In this document: piece after piece, positions 8,120 to 18,141 of the stretch
Numbering within the stretch: position 1 is the stretch's first letter
Layout of the letters: every line of letters starts with the position of its first letter
Origin: Leptospira sp. GIMC2001
GTDB lineage: Bacteria; Spirochaetota; Leptospiria; Leptospirales; Leptospiraceae
Length of the DNA: 64,000 bases
Assembly (NCBI RefSeq): GCF_028462125.1
Contig: NZ_CP115468.1
Location: 3,899,559-3,963,558 of the forward strand
Direction: 5' to 3'
Notes under the pieces: generated by a model
The model's input: only the letters and a program-made list of their open reading frames with translations
What the model was told of the DNA's origin: nothing
Databases searched by the model: none
Translations under genes and position numbers: made by a program

Positions 8120-9352
8120 ATGAATAAAAATTCGATGATTCTATTTGCAAAAATTCAATCTAAATTATTAGTCATTTGCCTTGTAACATTCAATTTAAAC
8201 TGTCTATCGGTATATCCCGATGGTAGTCGATATTGGACAAATTTCGTATCTTTAAATGAGGCGATTCGTTCCGAATTTAAAGACACGGACATGCGAGCGA
8301 TCCTATTTGGAAATTTGAATCCAAAAAATGAAAATTTACTATATAAATCTGATGATGAAAGCCTTTACCTGGTTATCAATGCAGTAGAGAATTCATCGAC
8401 TCCTTTGAAATGGAAAGTAAGCAAAGATTCTGAAATCAATAAAAAAGCTAAGTTCCATTCGAAAACAAGTTTTACGAAAAGAAAATGGGATAAAGATGAT
8501 ATCTATTATATTTCTCGCAAACAATATTCATCATTAGGTGATTCCAAGCCATCTTTAACTTTCTTATCAATTGCCAAATTAATTGATAAAGAACCTCATC
8601 CAAGTACAACTCAAGATTGGCTATGCAAATCCTTCAAATGCTTGGTGCAAGAAACGAAACAAGGGAGAATTCTTTCTTATCGAATCACCAATGATACGAA
8701 AATTAATTATCCATCTTTCTACGAAACTTTTGCGCCACGTATGGATCAGATCAAATTTAATGCATTTGCAATTCCTGATCATAAGCAATCTGCTCAGATT
8801 CAAATTTTCAACAGAGAAAGAGAATTATTTGTACAGCTTCCAAGACAAAACTCTAAGGACTGGCTTAATCCCAAGCAAATTCATATTACTGTCGATTTTT
8901 CATTGGAAAGCTTTGGTGTCAAATTTCAAGTTAAGCAGTTGAAATACCAACTAAACTATTCGAATAATGGAATATTAGAAACTTTAAGTGGAAAATTTAT
9001 AAATACGCCTGATCCAGAAATCCAAGGAAGATTTTTTTATATCATTCCGCCAGGTATAGTCGATTTGTTCATACCCGGAAACATAGAGGAATACTTCCGT
9101 CGAGGACTAACCCTTTTGACTCAAGGTAGTGATGGAAAATCCGGGAATCGCTTTGTAGCAACTTTCAAAGGAAAAGGCTCCAATTCATCTTTTATTATGA
9201 GTTCCCAATCCGAATCCTATCAAAAGAAATTTTCGCTATTCAATTCGGATTCAAATAAAGATAATAAGAATCAGAAGGGATCAGTTGAAGACTTCTTCAA
9301 AGATTTCTGGCTGAATATTGCACGAGATCTTTCAGGAGTCAGCTCATTCTAA
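8120..9352 (+). CDS. Large lipoprotein of unknown function
   Basis: A 410-residue protein. Residues 13-28 form a hydrophobic signal segment ending in TFNLNC, so Cys28 is the probable lipidated residue. The mature part has many beta-strand patterns, one pair of close Cys (WLCKSFKCL) and a hydrophobic stretch FFYIIPPGIVDLFIPG about residue 300. No family recognised. No clear ribosome binding site precedes the ATG. It is divergent from the porin gene, sharing a 131-base upstream region, and its stop overlaps the convergent TPR gene by 4 bases. Confidence 0.75.
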   Translation: MNKNSMILFAKIQSKLLVICLVTFNLNCLSVYPDGSRYWTNFVSLNEAIRSEFKDTDMRAILFGNLNPKNENLLYKSDDESLYLVINAVENSSTPLKWKVSKDSEINKKAKFHSKTSFTKRKWDKDDIYYISRKQYSSLGDSKPSLTFLSIAKLIDKEPHPSTTQDWLCKSFKCLVQETKQGRILSYRITNDTKINYPSFYETFAPRMDQIKFNAFAIPDHKQSAQIQIFNRERELFVQLPRQNSKDWLNPKQIHITVDFSLESFGVKFQVKQLKYQLNYSNNGILETLSGKFINTPDPEIQGRFFYIIPPGIVDLFIPGNIEEYFRRGLTLLTQGSDGKSGNRFVATFKGKGSNSSFIMSSQSESYQKKFSLFNSDSNKDNKNQKGSVEDFFKDFWLNIARDLSGVSSF

Positions 9353-10872
9353 TTACTTGATGCAGGAGTTTTCTCGCTATCTGCACCTTTCTTATTTAAG
9401 AATTCTATAAACTCAGGGATTTTTCTCATCTCGATAAAATCATCTTCTTCATTTGCTAGTCCCCAGTAAATATCCTTAAGATCACCAGCCTTTTTCAGTA
9501 ATTCTTGTGTTTTCAGACGATCATTTAACATAGCATAGCTTTTTGCAGTTAAATACATAGCAGCTGAAGAATTTTCGACCAGACTCAACATTTGAATGGC
9601 TTTTTTTGGATTGCCAGTATAATAGAGAGCTTTCCCGCGATAGAAGAGATACTCTCTGTCTTGTGAATAACTAGACTCAAGAACTTTAAAATAGTCTTCA
9701 GCTTGTTTGTATTTCTCTTGATTGGTATAGTCACGAGCAAGCTTAATCATCGCAGGATAGTAGGTATCTGGAATATTTTCCGATTTAGGATATTTTTTGC
9801 GAAGCTCTGTCTCAAAAGCATACAACGATCCTGCATCCTTTGCAGTGGAATCAAATTTACACAAAGATTTATACATCATAGTTTCTAATTGATTCGGCAT
9901 GGTTTTTAGAACTCTATCGGCAGATGTAATACAGGATTCATATTTGGACATATCATAATACAGCTTCGTCAACGCGATCAATGGAGAAGACTTACCATTC
10001 ATCTTATAAGAATTCAAATAAGCAGCTTCAGCCTCAGCGTAGCGATCTAATTTATGAGAAGCCATACCTTCATTTAAGTAAAGGTAATATAGAAACTGTT
10101 TATCTTCCCGATCAACATGCTTCTTCGAAAGATTAAAAAGTTCGAGCGCTTCATTGAATTTTCCTAAACGAATATTAGTAACTCCTAATTTATAAGAATA
10201 GCTTGGTTTTTTAGGAAATGAAGCAACCAGTGGTTTCATAATTGATTCTGCTCGAACAAAATCTTTTTCATTGAAATAAATTAATGACAATTCCCATCTA
10301 GCTTCTTCATCACTAGGAGTTTGTTTTAAAATGGCCTCATACTCTGTTTTGGTTTTTTTTACAGGTGGAGGATCATTGCTAGGTGCAGTCGAGATATAAT
10401 TGTTATTGGATGAGACACGAGTAGGCGTTCTTCCGCGATTAGCGTCTGCTCGTTCATAGATCTTCTGAACTTCTTTATTGTTTGGATTGACCTTTAGATA
10501 TCTTGAACTGTAAACAGCAGCTTGATCCCATTCTTGGTAATAATTATAATAAAGTGCAAGCTTAAGAAGCGAAGTGCTCTTTTGACTTTTGGAAAGATTG
10601 CCTTCGACTGCTTTGCGAAACATTTGAATAGATTTTGGGAAATCTTTTTTTGACTCGTGAATATAACCCATATACAAATATGGAGATCCATCATTCGGAT
10701 TCTTATCAGCATAAGCCTGGAACAATTTTAAAGCTTGTGTATAGCTCTTTTGAGAGTAAGCTTTCTTAGCTTCTTTTAATTCTGGAGGATCAATTGAGCT
10801 CTGTGCAGATGTCTGTGTTACAATCAAGAGCCCCACTCCTAATACAAGAGTGGGTAAGAATAATTTCTTCAT
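9349..10872 (-). CDS. Secreted tetratricopeptide repeat protein
   Basis: A 507-residue protein with a cleavable signal peptide (KLFLPTLVLGVGLLIVTQ, then TSAQ before the mature start). Nearly the whole mature part is TPR-like repeats: AKKAYSQKSYTQALKLFQAY, PYLYMGYIHESKKDFPKSIQ, and later units to about residue 460. A short Pro/Lys-rich linker (residues about 150-175) separates the first repeats from the rest. Such proteins act as protein-binding scaffolds in the periplasm; the partner is unknown. It lies 31 bases downstream of the GMC oxidoreductase gene and may share its transcript. Confidence 0.85.
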   Translation of the reverse strand: MKKLFLPTLVLGVGLLIVTQTSAQSSIDPPELKEAKKAYSQKSYTQALKLFQAYADKNPNDGSPYLYMGYIHESKKDFPKSIQMFRKAVEGNLSKSQKSTSLLKLALYYNYYQEWDQAAVYSSRYLKVNPNNKEVQKIYERADANRGRTPTRVSSNNNYISTAPSNDPPPVKKTKTEYEAILKQTPSDEEARWELSLIYFNEKDFVRAESIMKPLVASFPKKPSYSYKLGVTNIRLGKFNEALELFNLSKKHVDREDKQFLYYLYLNEGMASHKLDRYAEAEAAYLNSYKMNGKSSPLIALTKLYYDMSKYESCITSADRVLKTMPNQLETMMYKSLCKFDSTAKDAGSLYAFETELRKKYPKSENIPDTYYPAMIKLARDYTNQEKYKQAEDYFKVLESSYSQDREYLFYRGKALYYTGNPKKAIQMLSLVENSSAAMYLTAKSYAMLNDRLKTQELLKKAGDLKDIYWGLANEEDDFIEMRKIPEFIEFLNKKGADSEKTPASSN

Positions 10873-10903
10873 TATAACTATTTTGACGAAATGCAGTGCT
10901 AGA

Positions 10904-12505
10904 TTAAATCCTTTTTTCTTTCTCAGATGCTAATTGTCGAGCAGCCCTCATAGCAACACTCATAGTTGTAATCTGAGGATTCACAGAAAGACCGGTTGGA
11001 TAAACAGATGCATCCATAACGAAAATATTTTCATGACCATAGAGTTCTAAATTTGGAGCTACAGCCCCAGTCTCAGAATTGGATGATGCTTGTATTGAGC
11101 CATGAGGATGCGCCGATCCAACAGCTAGATGTCCAGGAGCAAAACTCTCATTCAGAATCCAATCGAAATTGGTAGATGAATCAACTCTCATAGGTTCCGT
11201 GATTCTCGGGAATGGCAACACCAATTCATTTGCACCAGCAGCAACACTGATCTCAGCAAGGGCTTTGAGACCACGCAACATATTTCTGCCATCAGTTGGA
11301 GTCAGCTCAAAGTATACTTTTCTCTTACCAAAACTCCACTTAACACTTGCATTGGCTTCCCCATCGGCACCATCACGAACTAAAACAATTCCTGCGTTGT
11401 ATTCGGGATAATTTTTCAAAACTTCAAATTGTTTTTTTCCGTAAAATGGAACTAAGGAAGCTGTCAGTGTCGGACGAAAAGGAGCGACCTCAAGCCAATA
11501 ACCATACCCCGTTCCTTCTTGATTGTGACCGTCTTTGATTACAACTGATTGCGGTGGTCCAGAATACATTTTGATCTCTGAATTGAATCTTGCAAAAATT
11601 GTGGAAGTTGGATGGACTTTCAAATTGCGTCCAACCCAATCATTGCCCAGAGAAGACCTCTGCAATAATGCGGGTCCTTCAATCGCACCTGCAGACACAA
11701 TCACAATCGGTGCAGTAATTTCCATTTTCTCAATTATTTCATTGGGTGCTTTTTCATATGCATCTGGTGAAAATTCCGCATATACAGTCTTCATTTTTCC
11801 ATCACTGATTTTGATCGCACGCATATTTGGAATGACAGTTGCCCCGTGTTCGAGGGCATCAGGTATCCAAGTAAGAAATGTCGACTGTTTTGCATTGATA
11901 GGACATCCAAGTCCACATCTACCTAGTCCAATACAACCTTTATTATTATTCTTTAAAACTTCGGGATTATAACCTAATTTCTTCCCACCTCTCCACAATA
12001 CGCTATTGTTAGCATTGATTAGGTTGTCTGGTACAATATGTACACCTAATCTATCATGTACCTCTTGCACAATTCCTTGCATCTCGTCCAATCCATATCC
12101 AGTCCATCCAAACCTCTTAGACCATTCATTGGTTACATAGTCTGGAGGATACAATGAAGTCTGCCAATTTACAGTCGTAGAACCACCCAATGTTCTTCCT
12201 TGGACAATACTAATAGTCTGATCTTCCGATACTATAAACCCTGCATCTCTATAAAGTCTTGCTTGGGCAATGAATTCATCTCCCGTAAATTGAGCTGGCG
12301 TAAAATAAGATCCTTCTTCAATCAATACAACTTTTAAACCTTGCTTAGCTAATTCTGCTGCAGCAACTGCTCCTCCCGCTCCGGATCCAATCACAACCAC
12401 ATCCGTTTTCATTTTCCAAAGATTTTTTTTTATATTCTGATCTTTGATGACTTCTGCATGCTTCTTCGGAGTGATAATATTTTTGTTAATGCCAGGTATT
12501 CCCAT
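10904..12505 (-). CDS. GMC-family FAD oxidoreductase
   Basis: The start at 12505 (MGIPGIN) has AAAGGA six bases upstream and is preferred over an ATG 72 bases further up; this gives 533 residues. The FAD-binding GSGAGG is at about 40-45 with the ribose-binding acid in LIEEG. A Cys cluster of the form CIGLGRCGLGC lies in the middle, as in membrane-linked long-chain alcohol or sugar dehydrogenases of this family. The C-terminal part has the active-site SAHPHGS and VMDASVYPTGLSVNPQITTM. The partner gene just upstream looks like a subunit 3, suggesting a dehydrogenase passing electrons to a carrier. The substrate is unknown. Confidence 0.9.
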   Translation of the reverse strand: MGIPGINKNIITPKKHAEVIKDQNIKKNLWKMKTDVVVIGSGAGGAVAAAELAKQGLKVVLIEEGSYFTPAQFTGDEFIAQARLYRDAGFIVSEDQTISIVQGRTLGGSTTVNWQTSLYPPDYVTNEWSKRFGWTGYGLDEMQGIVQEVHDRLGVHIVPDNLINANNSVLWRGGKKLGYNPEVLKNNNKGCIGLGRCGLGCPINAKQSTFLTWIPDALEHGATVIPNMRAIKISDGKMKTVYAEFSPDAYEKAPNEIIEKMEITAPIVIVSAGAIEGPALLQRSSLGNDWVGRNLKVHPTSTIFARFNSEIKMYSGPPQSVVIKDGHNQEGTGYGYWLEVAPFRPTLTASLVPFYGKKQFEVLKNYPEYNAGIVLVRDGADGEANASVKWSFGKRKVYFELTPTDGRNMLRGLKALAEISVAAGANELVLPFPRITEPMRVDSSTNFDWILNESFAPGHLAVGSAHPHGSIQASSNSETGAVAPNLELYGHENIFVMDASVYPTGLSVNPQITTMSVAMRAARQLASEKEKRI

Positions 12506-12536
12506 GATGATTCCTTTAAAAATTATAAATTCAAAA

Positions 12537-13034
12537 TTAAGATCTATATCCCATATATTCTTGGAATCTTTTGTCACTGGTAAGTAGAAAAAAGGAAAAT
12601 TGCCTTAGTATACTATATATTCCTCTTTTCATTACGAGAGTGGAATGCTTCCAGCTTTGCAATCTCTTGTCCATTGCTTCTTTGTCCAAGTTAGCAAGCG
12701 GAGTAAGGGAAAAATCTAGAGCAATGGCAATCAGTATGGATGAAGGAATTCCAGCAAGAAACAATACAACATCTTCGTTCTCAGTTGGAGTTGGATGCCC
12801 ATATAAGTAGTTATCTAGTGATAGTCCAAGATCGTAATCTTCGATTGGATTGCCATCAAGTATAACTTCTTGCAAAGATCGAAAACTTTGATAGTCAACT
12901 TCGGAGAGACCCTTTAACCTTGGAGTTGGCCTGTCAGTTCCGCATCCAGTTGTTTTGATTGCGAAAAATGAAATGGTCGATATTTGCATTAAATATTTTA
13001 AAAACTTGCTTCTTGAGATTTCTGCTTCAAACAT
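12537..13034 (-). CDS. Gluconate 2-dehydrogenase subunit 3-like protein
   Basis: The start at 13034 (MFEAEISRSKFLKYL) has AAAGG seven bases upstream and leaves a 39-base gap to the divergent gene; a longer ORF starts at 13109. The 165-residue protein begins with SRSKFLKYL, which looks like a twin-arginine motif with the second Arg replaced, then a hydrophobic stretch to TTGCG. The body has features of the small Tat-exported partner of GMC dehydrogenases (FRSLQEVILDG, a helical core, C-terminal FLLTSDKRFQEYMGY). It lies 31 bases before the GMC gene. The family call rests on neighbour and pattern. Confidence 0.7.
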   Translation of the reverse strand: MFEAEISRSKFLKYLMQISTISFFAIKTTGCGTDRPTPRLKGLSEVDYQSFRSLQEVILDGNPIEDYDLGLSLDNYLYGHPTPTENEDVVLFLAGIPSSILIAIALDFSLTPLANLDKEAMDKRLQSWKHSTLVMKRGIYSILRQFSFFLLTSDKRFQEYMGYRS

Positions 13035-13073
13035 TGGTAAAACCTTTGGGTAACTATCATTGGGAAAATTTAA

Positions 13074-14414
13074 TTGTCTAGCAAAAAAAACTTCCTCCAC
13101 ATCTTTCAATCCATTGTAATTCTCTATACAATTAATTGTAGTATTTTGATTCCTACTCGTGAAGTTTGGAAAGGAATCGAATCCGATTATCCAAAACCGT
13201 TCATTAATTTATTGAACTCAGAATACATTGGACCGACACCCATTAGGCGATGGGATCGTGAAGTATCAGCCATAATGATACACACAAGCAAAGACCTATC
13301 AGCTCAGGAATATATTCGATCTTCTTGGGATAACCAATGGGCAATTCAACTTCTTATTGACAAAAACGGAATCGTTTATGGAGAACCTTACCCTGGAGCA
13401 ATAGAATTACCAGCAAGCCCTGGAATGGATCCAGTCACAATCCATATAGGAATTGAAGGTTTTGCTGATAGAATAATTCAAAACAAAATTCAATTGGAAA
13501 AAACAATCCAAACAATTGAACGACTGGTTGAAGTTTATGGAATTAAAACAACAAATCACGACATTTCTTCTAAAGAGGGAATCTTCACACACAACCAATC
13601 CAAAAAAAGATTCGGAGGATTCATAAATTTAAAAGAGTATGGGGATGAGAATTTATTAGCAACCATTCTAAAAAAACTGAATGGCAAATACTATCCTGAA
13701 GATCAATGGCTGGATAGATTTGAATCCAAGTGGGTTCTGCGAAAAGAGAATCTGAACTTAATCAAAAAGAAATTTACTCCAGACAAAGGTAGAGGTTTAT
13801 CTGAACTTCCTAAAGTTGAGCTTAAAAATCTAGAGCAAACTTCGAATGGTCTCGCTTTAGAAGAAAAGAGAGTGAGATACGCTTACAAAGGTACAATTCG
13901 TCCGACTTGTTTGGTTTTGCATTATACTGCTACAACAGAATACAATAAAACCTTAGGAATCCTTGAAGCACGAGGTCTCAATGCTACAATTATGGTTGAT
14001 ACGGATGGGAAAGCGTATCAGATATTGGATAGTTTGTATGAACTTCCTTCAACAGCTTATGGAACAAATGAAAAGTGCATTCAAATAGAAATCGTTGGCC
14101 TCAATACCGAAGAATTAATGGCAAACGAAGCACAATCAGAGAAAGTTGTTGCCTTAGTTCAGGAGATTTCTAACAAGTTTTCTTTTCCAATAACAAATCA
14201 TCGGATTGAAGAATTCAAAGGAGTGTATTCTCATACTCAAGCTAAAAAGAAATTCGGTGGATCAATTTTTCTCATGGCTCAAGATTTTGATCCTGGAGAA
14301 TCTTATATGAAACTTGTGATCGAAAAAGCAGGTGGCACGTACTTCCCAGAAAAGGATTGGTATGATCGTCAAGGTAACAACTGGGTAATATTGGATCGTA
14401 AATTTCAACCGTAG
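13074..14414 (+). CDS. Lipoprotein with two Amidase_2-type domains
   Basis: A 446-residue protein whose likely start is TTG at 13074, the only start that keeps the signal peptide (FQSIVILYTINC, lipid Cys22). Two copies of an N-acetylmuramoyl-L-alanine amidase (type 2/PGRP) domain follow: residues about 55-220 (MIHTSKD ... FTHNQSKKRFGG ... GKYYPEDQWLDR) and about 275-440 (VLHYTATTEY ... YSHTQAKKKFGG ... GTYFPEKDWYDR). Each has the two His expected as zinc ligands; the third ligand, usually Asp or Cys after the second His, is not evident. It probably cleaves or binds peptidoglycan at a membrane. Codons 4-6 contain an A8 run. Confidence 0.85.
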   Translation: MSSKKNFLHIFQSIVILYTINCSILIPTREVWKGIESDYPKPFINLLNSEYIGPTPIRRWDREVSAIMIHTSKDLSAQEYIRSSWDNQWAIQLLIDKNGIVYGEPYPGAIELPASPGMDPVTIHIGIEGFADRIIQNKIQLEKTIQTIERLVEVYGIKTTNHDISSKEGIFTHNQSKKRFGGFINLKEYGDENLLATILKKLNGKYYPEDQWLDRFESKWVLRKENLNLIKKKFTPDKGRGLSELPKVELKNLEQTSNGLALEEKRVRYAYKGTIRPTCLVLHYTATTEYNKTLGILEARGLNATIMVDTDGKAYQILDSLYELPSTAYGTNEKCIQIEIVGLNTEELMANEAQSEKVVALVQEISNKFSFPITNHRIEEFKGVYSHTQAKKKFGGSIFLMAQDFDPGESYMKLVIEKAGGTYFPEKDWYDRQGNNWVILDRKFQP

Positions 14415-14441
14415 TTTCTATATAAAAAGCGTCTAAACACT

Positions 14442-17096
14442 ATGACCAAGAAGTGTTCCTTTCTCATTCTAGGATTGTTAATTACATCCTGCGGATTCTT
14501 ACAATCAAACGATACTGTTGAGCCAGATGTTCTGACTCAAAGAGCAGCTCAAGAAAGGTATGATCAAGTACAGAATGTACGCTACAACATTTTCTTAGAA
14601 ATCGATGCAGGTAAAGAATTCTCTGGTGTTACTGAGATTTTATTCGATATCAAAGATACACATAAACCACTTCGAGTTGATTTCTATGAAGGTAAAATTT
14701 CAAAACTAATTGTTAACGAGAAGAATATTGATCAAATACCTTACGAAAAAGGTTTTCTAATCATATCTTCAAACTTCCTGAATCCAGATGCAAATCGAAT
14801 TGAAATACATTTCACTCATCCTTACAGTAGATCTGGAAATGGACTTCATACTTTTGTAGACCCGGTTGACAATGAGACATACCTTTATAGTCAATTTGAA
14901 ACGAACCATGCAAACCATATGTTCCCTTGCTTCGATCAACCAGATTTGAAGGCGACTTATAAACTAGACGTAATCGCTCCAACGAAATGGAAAGTGATTT
15001 CGGCAACTCTTCCCGAAAAGTCAGAAAGTCTTGGAGCGAAAACCAAAACTTACTTTCCCGAAACTCGTCGATTCTCAACTTATATTTTCTCACTTCATGC
15101 TGGACCATACTCAGAGTGGAAGGATTCTTATAATAATATTCCTCTTCGATTATTAGCAAGAAAGTCGATGGCTCAGTATGTTGATCATAAGTTATGGTTC
15201 AAGGCAACCAAACAGGGATTAGCTTTTTTTGAAAAGTATTTTGATATAAAATATCCATTTAGTAAATATGATCAGATTATAGTTCCCGAATTCAATTTCG
15301 GTGCTATGGAGAATGTCGGTGCTGTAACATTTTCTGAGAGATTCTTGAGTCGTGGCAAATCAACAAGACAATCTCGCGAGAAAACAGTAAGTGTAATCCT
15401 GCATGAAATGGCACATATGTGGTTTGGAAATTTAGTCACAATGAAGTGGTGGGATGGATTATGGTTGAACGAGAGTTTTGCGACATATATGGCAGCCAAA
15501 GCACAATATGATGCAACTGAATTTACAGAGTCATGGGAAACATTTTTTACAGGAATGAAAACTTGGGCTTATGCATCGGACCGATCTTCAACAACTCATC
15601 CGATTCAAGGAAATGTACTGAACACGGAAGAAGCTTTCACCAATTTTGATGGGATAACTTATGGGAAAGGTGCCTCAGTTCTAAAACAACTTGTCTACTT
15701 TGTTGGAGAAGAAAATTTTAGAGTTGGAGTATCCAACTATCTGAAAGAATTTTCTTACAAGAATGCTGAATTGGTGGATTTTCTTAAATCCATTGAATCA
15801 GTATCGAAGAAAGATTTAAAAAAATGGTCTGGTGATTGGTTAGAAAAGGAAGGCTTCAATCGAGTTGCATATGAACTTAAGTGTTCTGGAGGTTTAATTG
15901 ATTCCATTGCACTCAATCAAGATTTCAAAACCAACACTCGATATCTTCGCGATCACCGCATGATGATAGCTTTAGTTGATATAGAAGAAGAAAATGCAAA
16001 AATTTATAAGACAATCGGACTGGAATATTCAGATGAAAATACAGTTCACAGTTTTGACAGAAATGAAAAAACTAAATGTCCTGATTTTGTAATTCTAAAT
16101 TACAAGGATTATGATTTTGTAAGAACTGTATTTCCTAAGGAAATACTTGAAGAAAAAAATCATAGAATCCTTAGAATCCTATTAAAGGATTCACCAGATA
16201 CACTCACTTCACTTATGCTCTGGCGATCTCTATATGATGAAGTTTTGGATGGAAGACTGAGCATCAGCGCTTATAAAGATATTGCAATGAGCATTCTACC
16301 CGAAGAAGACAATGATATTGTGCTCGAATCTAACCTAGGACATATTACTTCGAATCATTTTATTTCTTATCATTCCCTTCAATATCTTCAGCGTGATCCT
16401 GAGAGAAGTGAAGCCCTTGAAGAATTGGAGAAATTTACTTGGGAAGAAACTCTTAAAGCAAGTGCTAATTCAGATCGAAAAAGATTGTGGTTTAGAAATT
16501 ATTTATCAGTGGGAAATACAAAAACATTCTTTGATCGCGGTCACAAAATTCTTATTTCTAAAGAAAATATTCCAGGCTTGACGATTGACCAAGATTTGCG
16601 TTGGTCTATTCTAAAAAAATTGTGTTCTTTCAATCATGATGATCATTCTGTCAAAAAATTACTTGAAGCAGAAAAGATTCGCGATAAGTCTCGAATCGGA
16701 CTTGATTCAGCTCTCGCTTGTGAAGCGGCTCACCCTGACCCAGTGACGAAAGGCAAATGGATGGCGATTCTCACCAAAAATGATGAAGGGTATTCAGCAT
16801 CGACTTTGCGAACTATTATGTATTATATATTTCCGATTCATCAGAAAAATTTACAAATTCCATTTGTTGATTTCTTCTACCAAAACATAAAAGAAAAGAA
16901 GGTTTTTGGAGATGAGAATTATTTAGAATCTTATTCTTCTACTTTGGCTCCACAGTTTTGTACCGAGGAAAATAAGCATATTCTAAAGAAGTTTATCAAC
17001 AATAACCAAAGACTTTCGGCTCCAGTTCTCAAGAATCTAAAACAAGTTTTGGAAACCGAGGAAGATTGTTTAAAAGTTAGAAATTCAATTAACTAA
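14442..17096 (+). CDS. M1 family aminopeptidase (PepN-like), lipoprotein
   Basis: An 884-residue zinc aminopeptidase. The exopeptidase motif GAMEN is at 287-291, HEMAH at 321-325 and the third zinc ligand in LNESFA at Glu344, so the active site is complete. The length matches PepN-type enzymes with the C-terminal helical domain. Unlike typical cytosolic PepN, it starts with a signal peptide ending LLITSC (Cys17), so it should be lipid-anchored and act outside the cytoplasm. It follows the amidase lipoprotein by 27 bases, so both may be made together and process wall-derived or external peptides. It ends 6 bases from a convergent gene. Confidence 0.93.
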   Translation: MTKKCSFLILGLLITSCGFLQSNDTVEPDVLTQRAAQERYDQVQNVRYNIFLEIDAGKEFSGVTEILFDIKDTHKPLRVDFYEGKISKLIVNEKNIDQIPYEKGFLIISSNFLNPDANRIEIHFTHPYSRSGNGLHTFVDPVDNETYLYSQFETNHANHMFPCFDQPDLKATYKLDVIAPTKWKVISATLPEKSESLGAKTKTYFPETRRFSTYIFSLHAGPYSEWKDSYNNIPLRLLARKSMAQYVDHKLWFKATKQGLAFFEKYFDIKYPFSKYDQIIVPEFNFGAMENVGAVTFSERFLSRGKSTRQSREKTVSVILHEMAHMWFGNLVTMKWWDGLWLNESFATYMAAKAQYDATEFTESWETFFTGMKTWAYASDRSSTTHPIQGNVLNTEEAFTNFDGITYGKGASVLKQLVYFVGEENFRVGVSNYLKEFSYKNAELVDFLKSIESVSKKDLKKWSGDWLEKEGFNRVAYELKCSGGLIDSIALNQDFKTNTRYLRDHRMMIALVDIEEENAKIYKTIGLEYSDENTVHSFDRNEKTKCPDFVILNYKDYDFVRTVFPKEILEEKNHRILRILLKDSPDTLTSLMLWRSLYDEVLDGRLSISAYKDIAMSILPEEDNDIVLESNLGHITSNHFISYHSLQYLQRDPERSEALEELEKFTWEETLKASANSDRKRLWFRNYLSVGNTKTFFDRGHKILISKENIPGLTIDQDLRWSILKKLCSFNHDDHSVKKLLEAEKIRDKSRIGLDSALACEAAHPDPVTKGKWMAILTKNDEGYSASTLRTIMYYIFPIHQKNLQIPFVDFFYQNIKEKKVFGDENYLESYSSTLAPQFCTEENKHILKKFINNNQRLSAPVLKNLKQVLETEEDCLKVRNSIN

Positions 17097-17102
17097 CGAT
17101 TC

Positions 17103-18026
17103 TCAAATTAGAAATTGAACAGCCGATGGGAGAACTTCCACTTTCATCGGAATGATTCCAATATCTTCCCCGTCAGAATCAATATATACGTAATCTTGTG
17201 GATCAATTGGCTCGATTTCAATTTTCTTGCAACGATAGGATTCCACTTGAGCTGATGAGAGAATCGTTCCATTGTATAAATTTTTAGAGTAATACGCTTT
17301 CTGAAATAAATTCCAATCTTGCAATAATACCACATCAAAATAGCCGTCATTCAATTCCGACTTGGGAGATATTCTCATTCCTCCACCAAAATATTGTCCA
17401 TTACAGACAGCTAAAGTTGTAATCTTAGTGGAAACCCATTCTGAATCATCAAGCTTATAACGGATGGCTTTATTTTGATATGTTATTAGGTTCGCAAGCC
17501 CACCTAGATAATAACTAAAGCCACCAAAACGCTTGGAAGATTTATTGACAGTTCTAACAACAGCACCAGCCATTCCACAGCCAGTTATATTTATGAAATA
17601 TCTTATTTCCAATGGTAAATTTATTTCTTTTTTATAGGATACTTTTCCAACATCAACTTTTTGGATTTTACCATTCTGTATTTTTTCTAAAGCTATCTCT
17701 AGATCTCCAGCAACTCCAAGAGTTTTCGAGAAGTCTCCGCCTGTTCCAAGGTTCAAAACTACTAATGAGACAGAATTGTTCTTAGACTTAATCACTCCAT
17801 CAACTACTTCGGATACAGTTCCATCGCCGCCAATTATAACTAGTATGTCCGTTTTCTCACGAATCTTTTCTTGTGCTAAAGTTGAGGCATGACCTTTCGA
17901 ACCAGTAAAAGTAAATTCAAATTTGCCAATTTTCTTCTGGATTCTTTTGGAAATTTCTTCCCAATTTCTACCAACATCGCCGCCACCAGAATTGGGATTA
18001 ACTAAGAAGTGAACCTTTTTTGCCAT
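17103..18026 (-). CDS. Diacylglycerol/lipid kinase family protein (YegS/DagK-like)
   Basis: A 307-residue cytoplasmic protein of normal family length. The N-terminal nucleotide-binding domain shows HFLVNPNSGGGDVGRNW and the signature IIGGDGTVSEVVDG (GGDGT at 66-70). The C-terminal half has the family's beta-sandwich pattern, including NGQYFGGGMRISPKSELNDG and YIDSDGE near the end. The family phosphorylates lipids such as diacylglycerol or sphingoid bases; the lipid here is unknown. It is monocistronic, convergent with the aminopeptidase gene. Confidence 0.9.
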   Translation of the reverse strand: MAKKVHFLVNPNSGGGDVGRNWEEISKRIQKKIGKFEFTFTGSKGHASTLAQEKIREKTDILVIIGGDGTVSEVVDGVIKSKNNSVSLVVLNLGTGGDFSKTLGVAGDLEIALEKIQNGKIQKVDVGKVSYKKEINLPLEIRYFINITGCGMAGAVVRTVNKSSKRFGGFSYYLGGLANLITYQNKAIRYKLDDSEWVSTKITTLAVCNGQYFGGGMRISPKSELNDGYFDVVLLQDWNLFQKAYYSKNLYNGTILSSAQVESYRCKKIEIEPIDPQDYVYIDSDGEDIGIIPMKVEVLPSAVQFLI

Positions 18027-18141
18027 AAGAAGGAATTAAAGTTATCCTTCGAACATTGTAAAGTATTTTTCATAAATTTGTCAGATGTGGTAAAAAAACG
18101 TTTTTCAAAAAGGCAAGGTAGAAGAATACTAATGTACCAAG

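Noticed and set aside
11535..11972. 145-codon frame on the plus strand
   Set aside because: It is antisense to the GMC gene, which has clear motifs; no signal or RBS supports it.
12506..12577. Longer N-terminus for the GMC oxidoreductase
   Set aside because: The 24 extra residues have no ribosome binding site and would overlap the partner gene; AAAGGA supports 12505.
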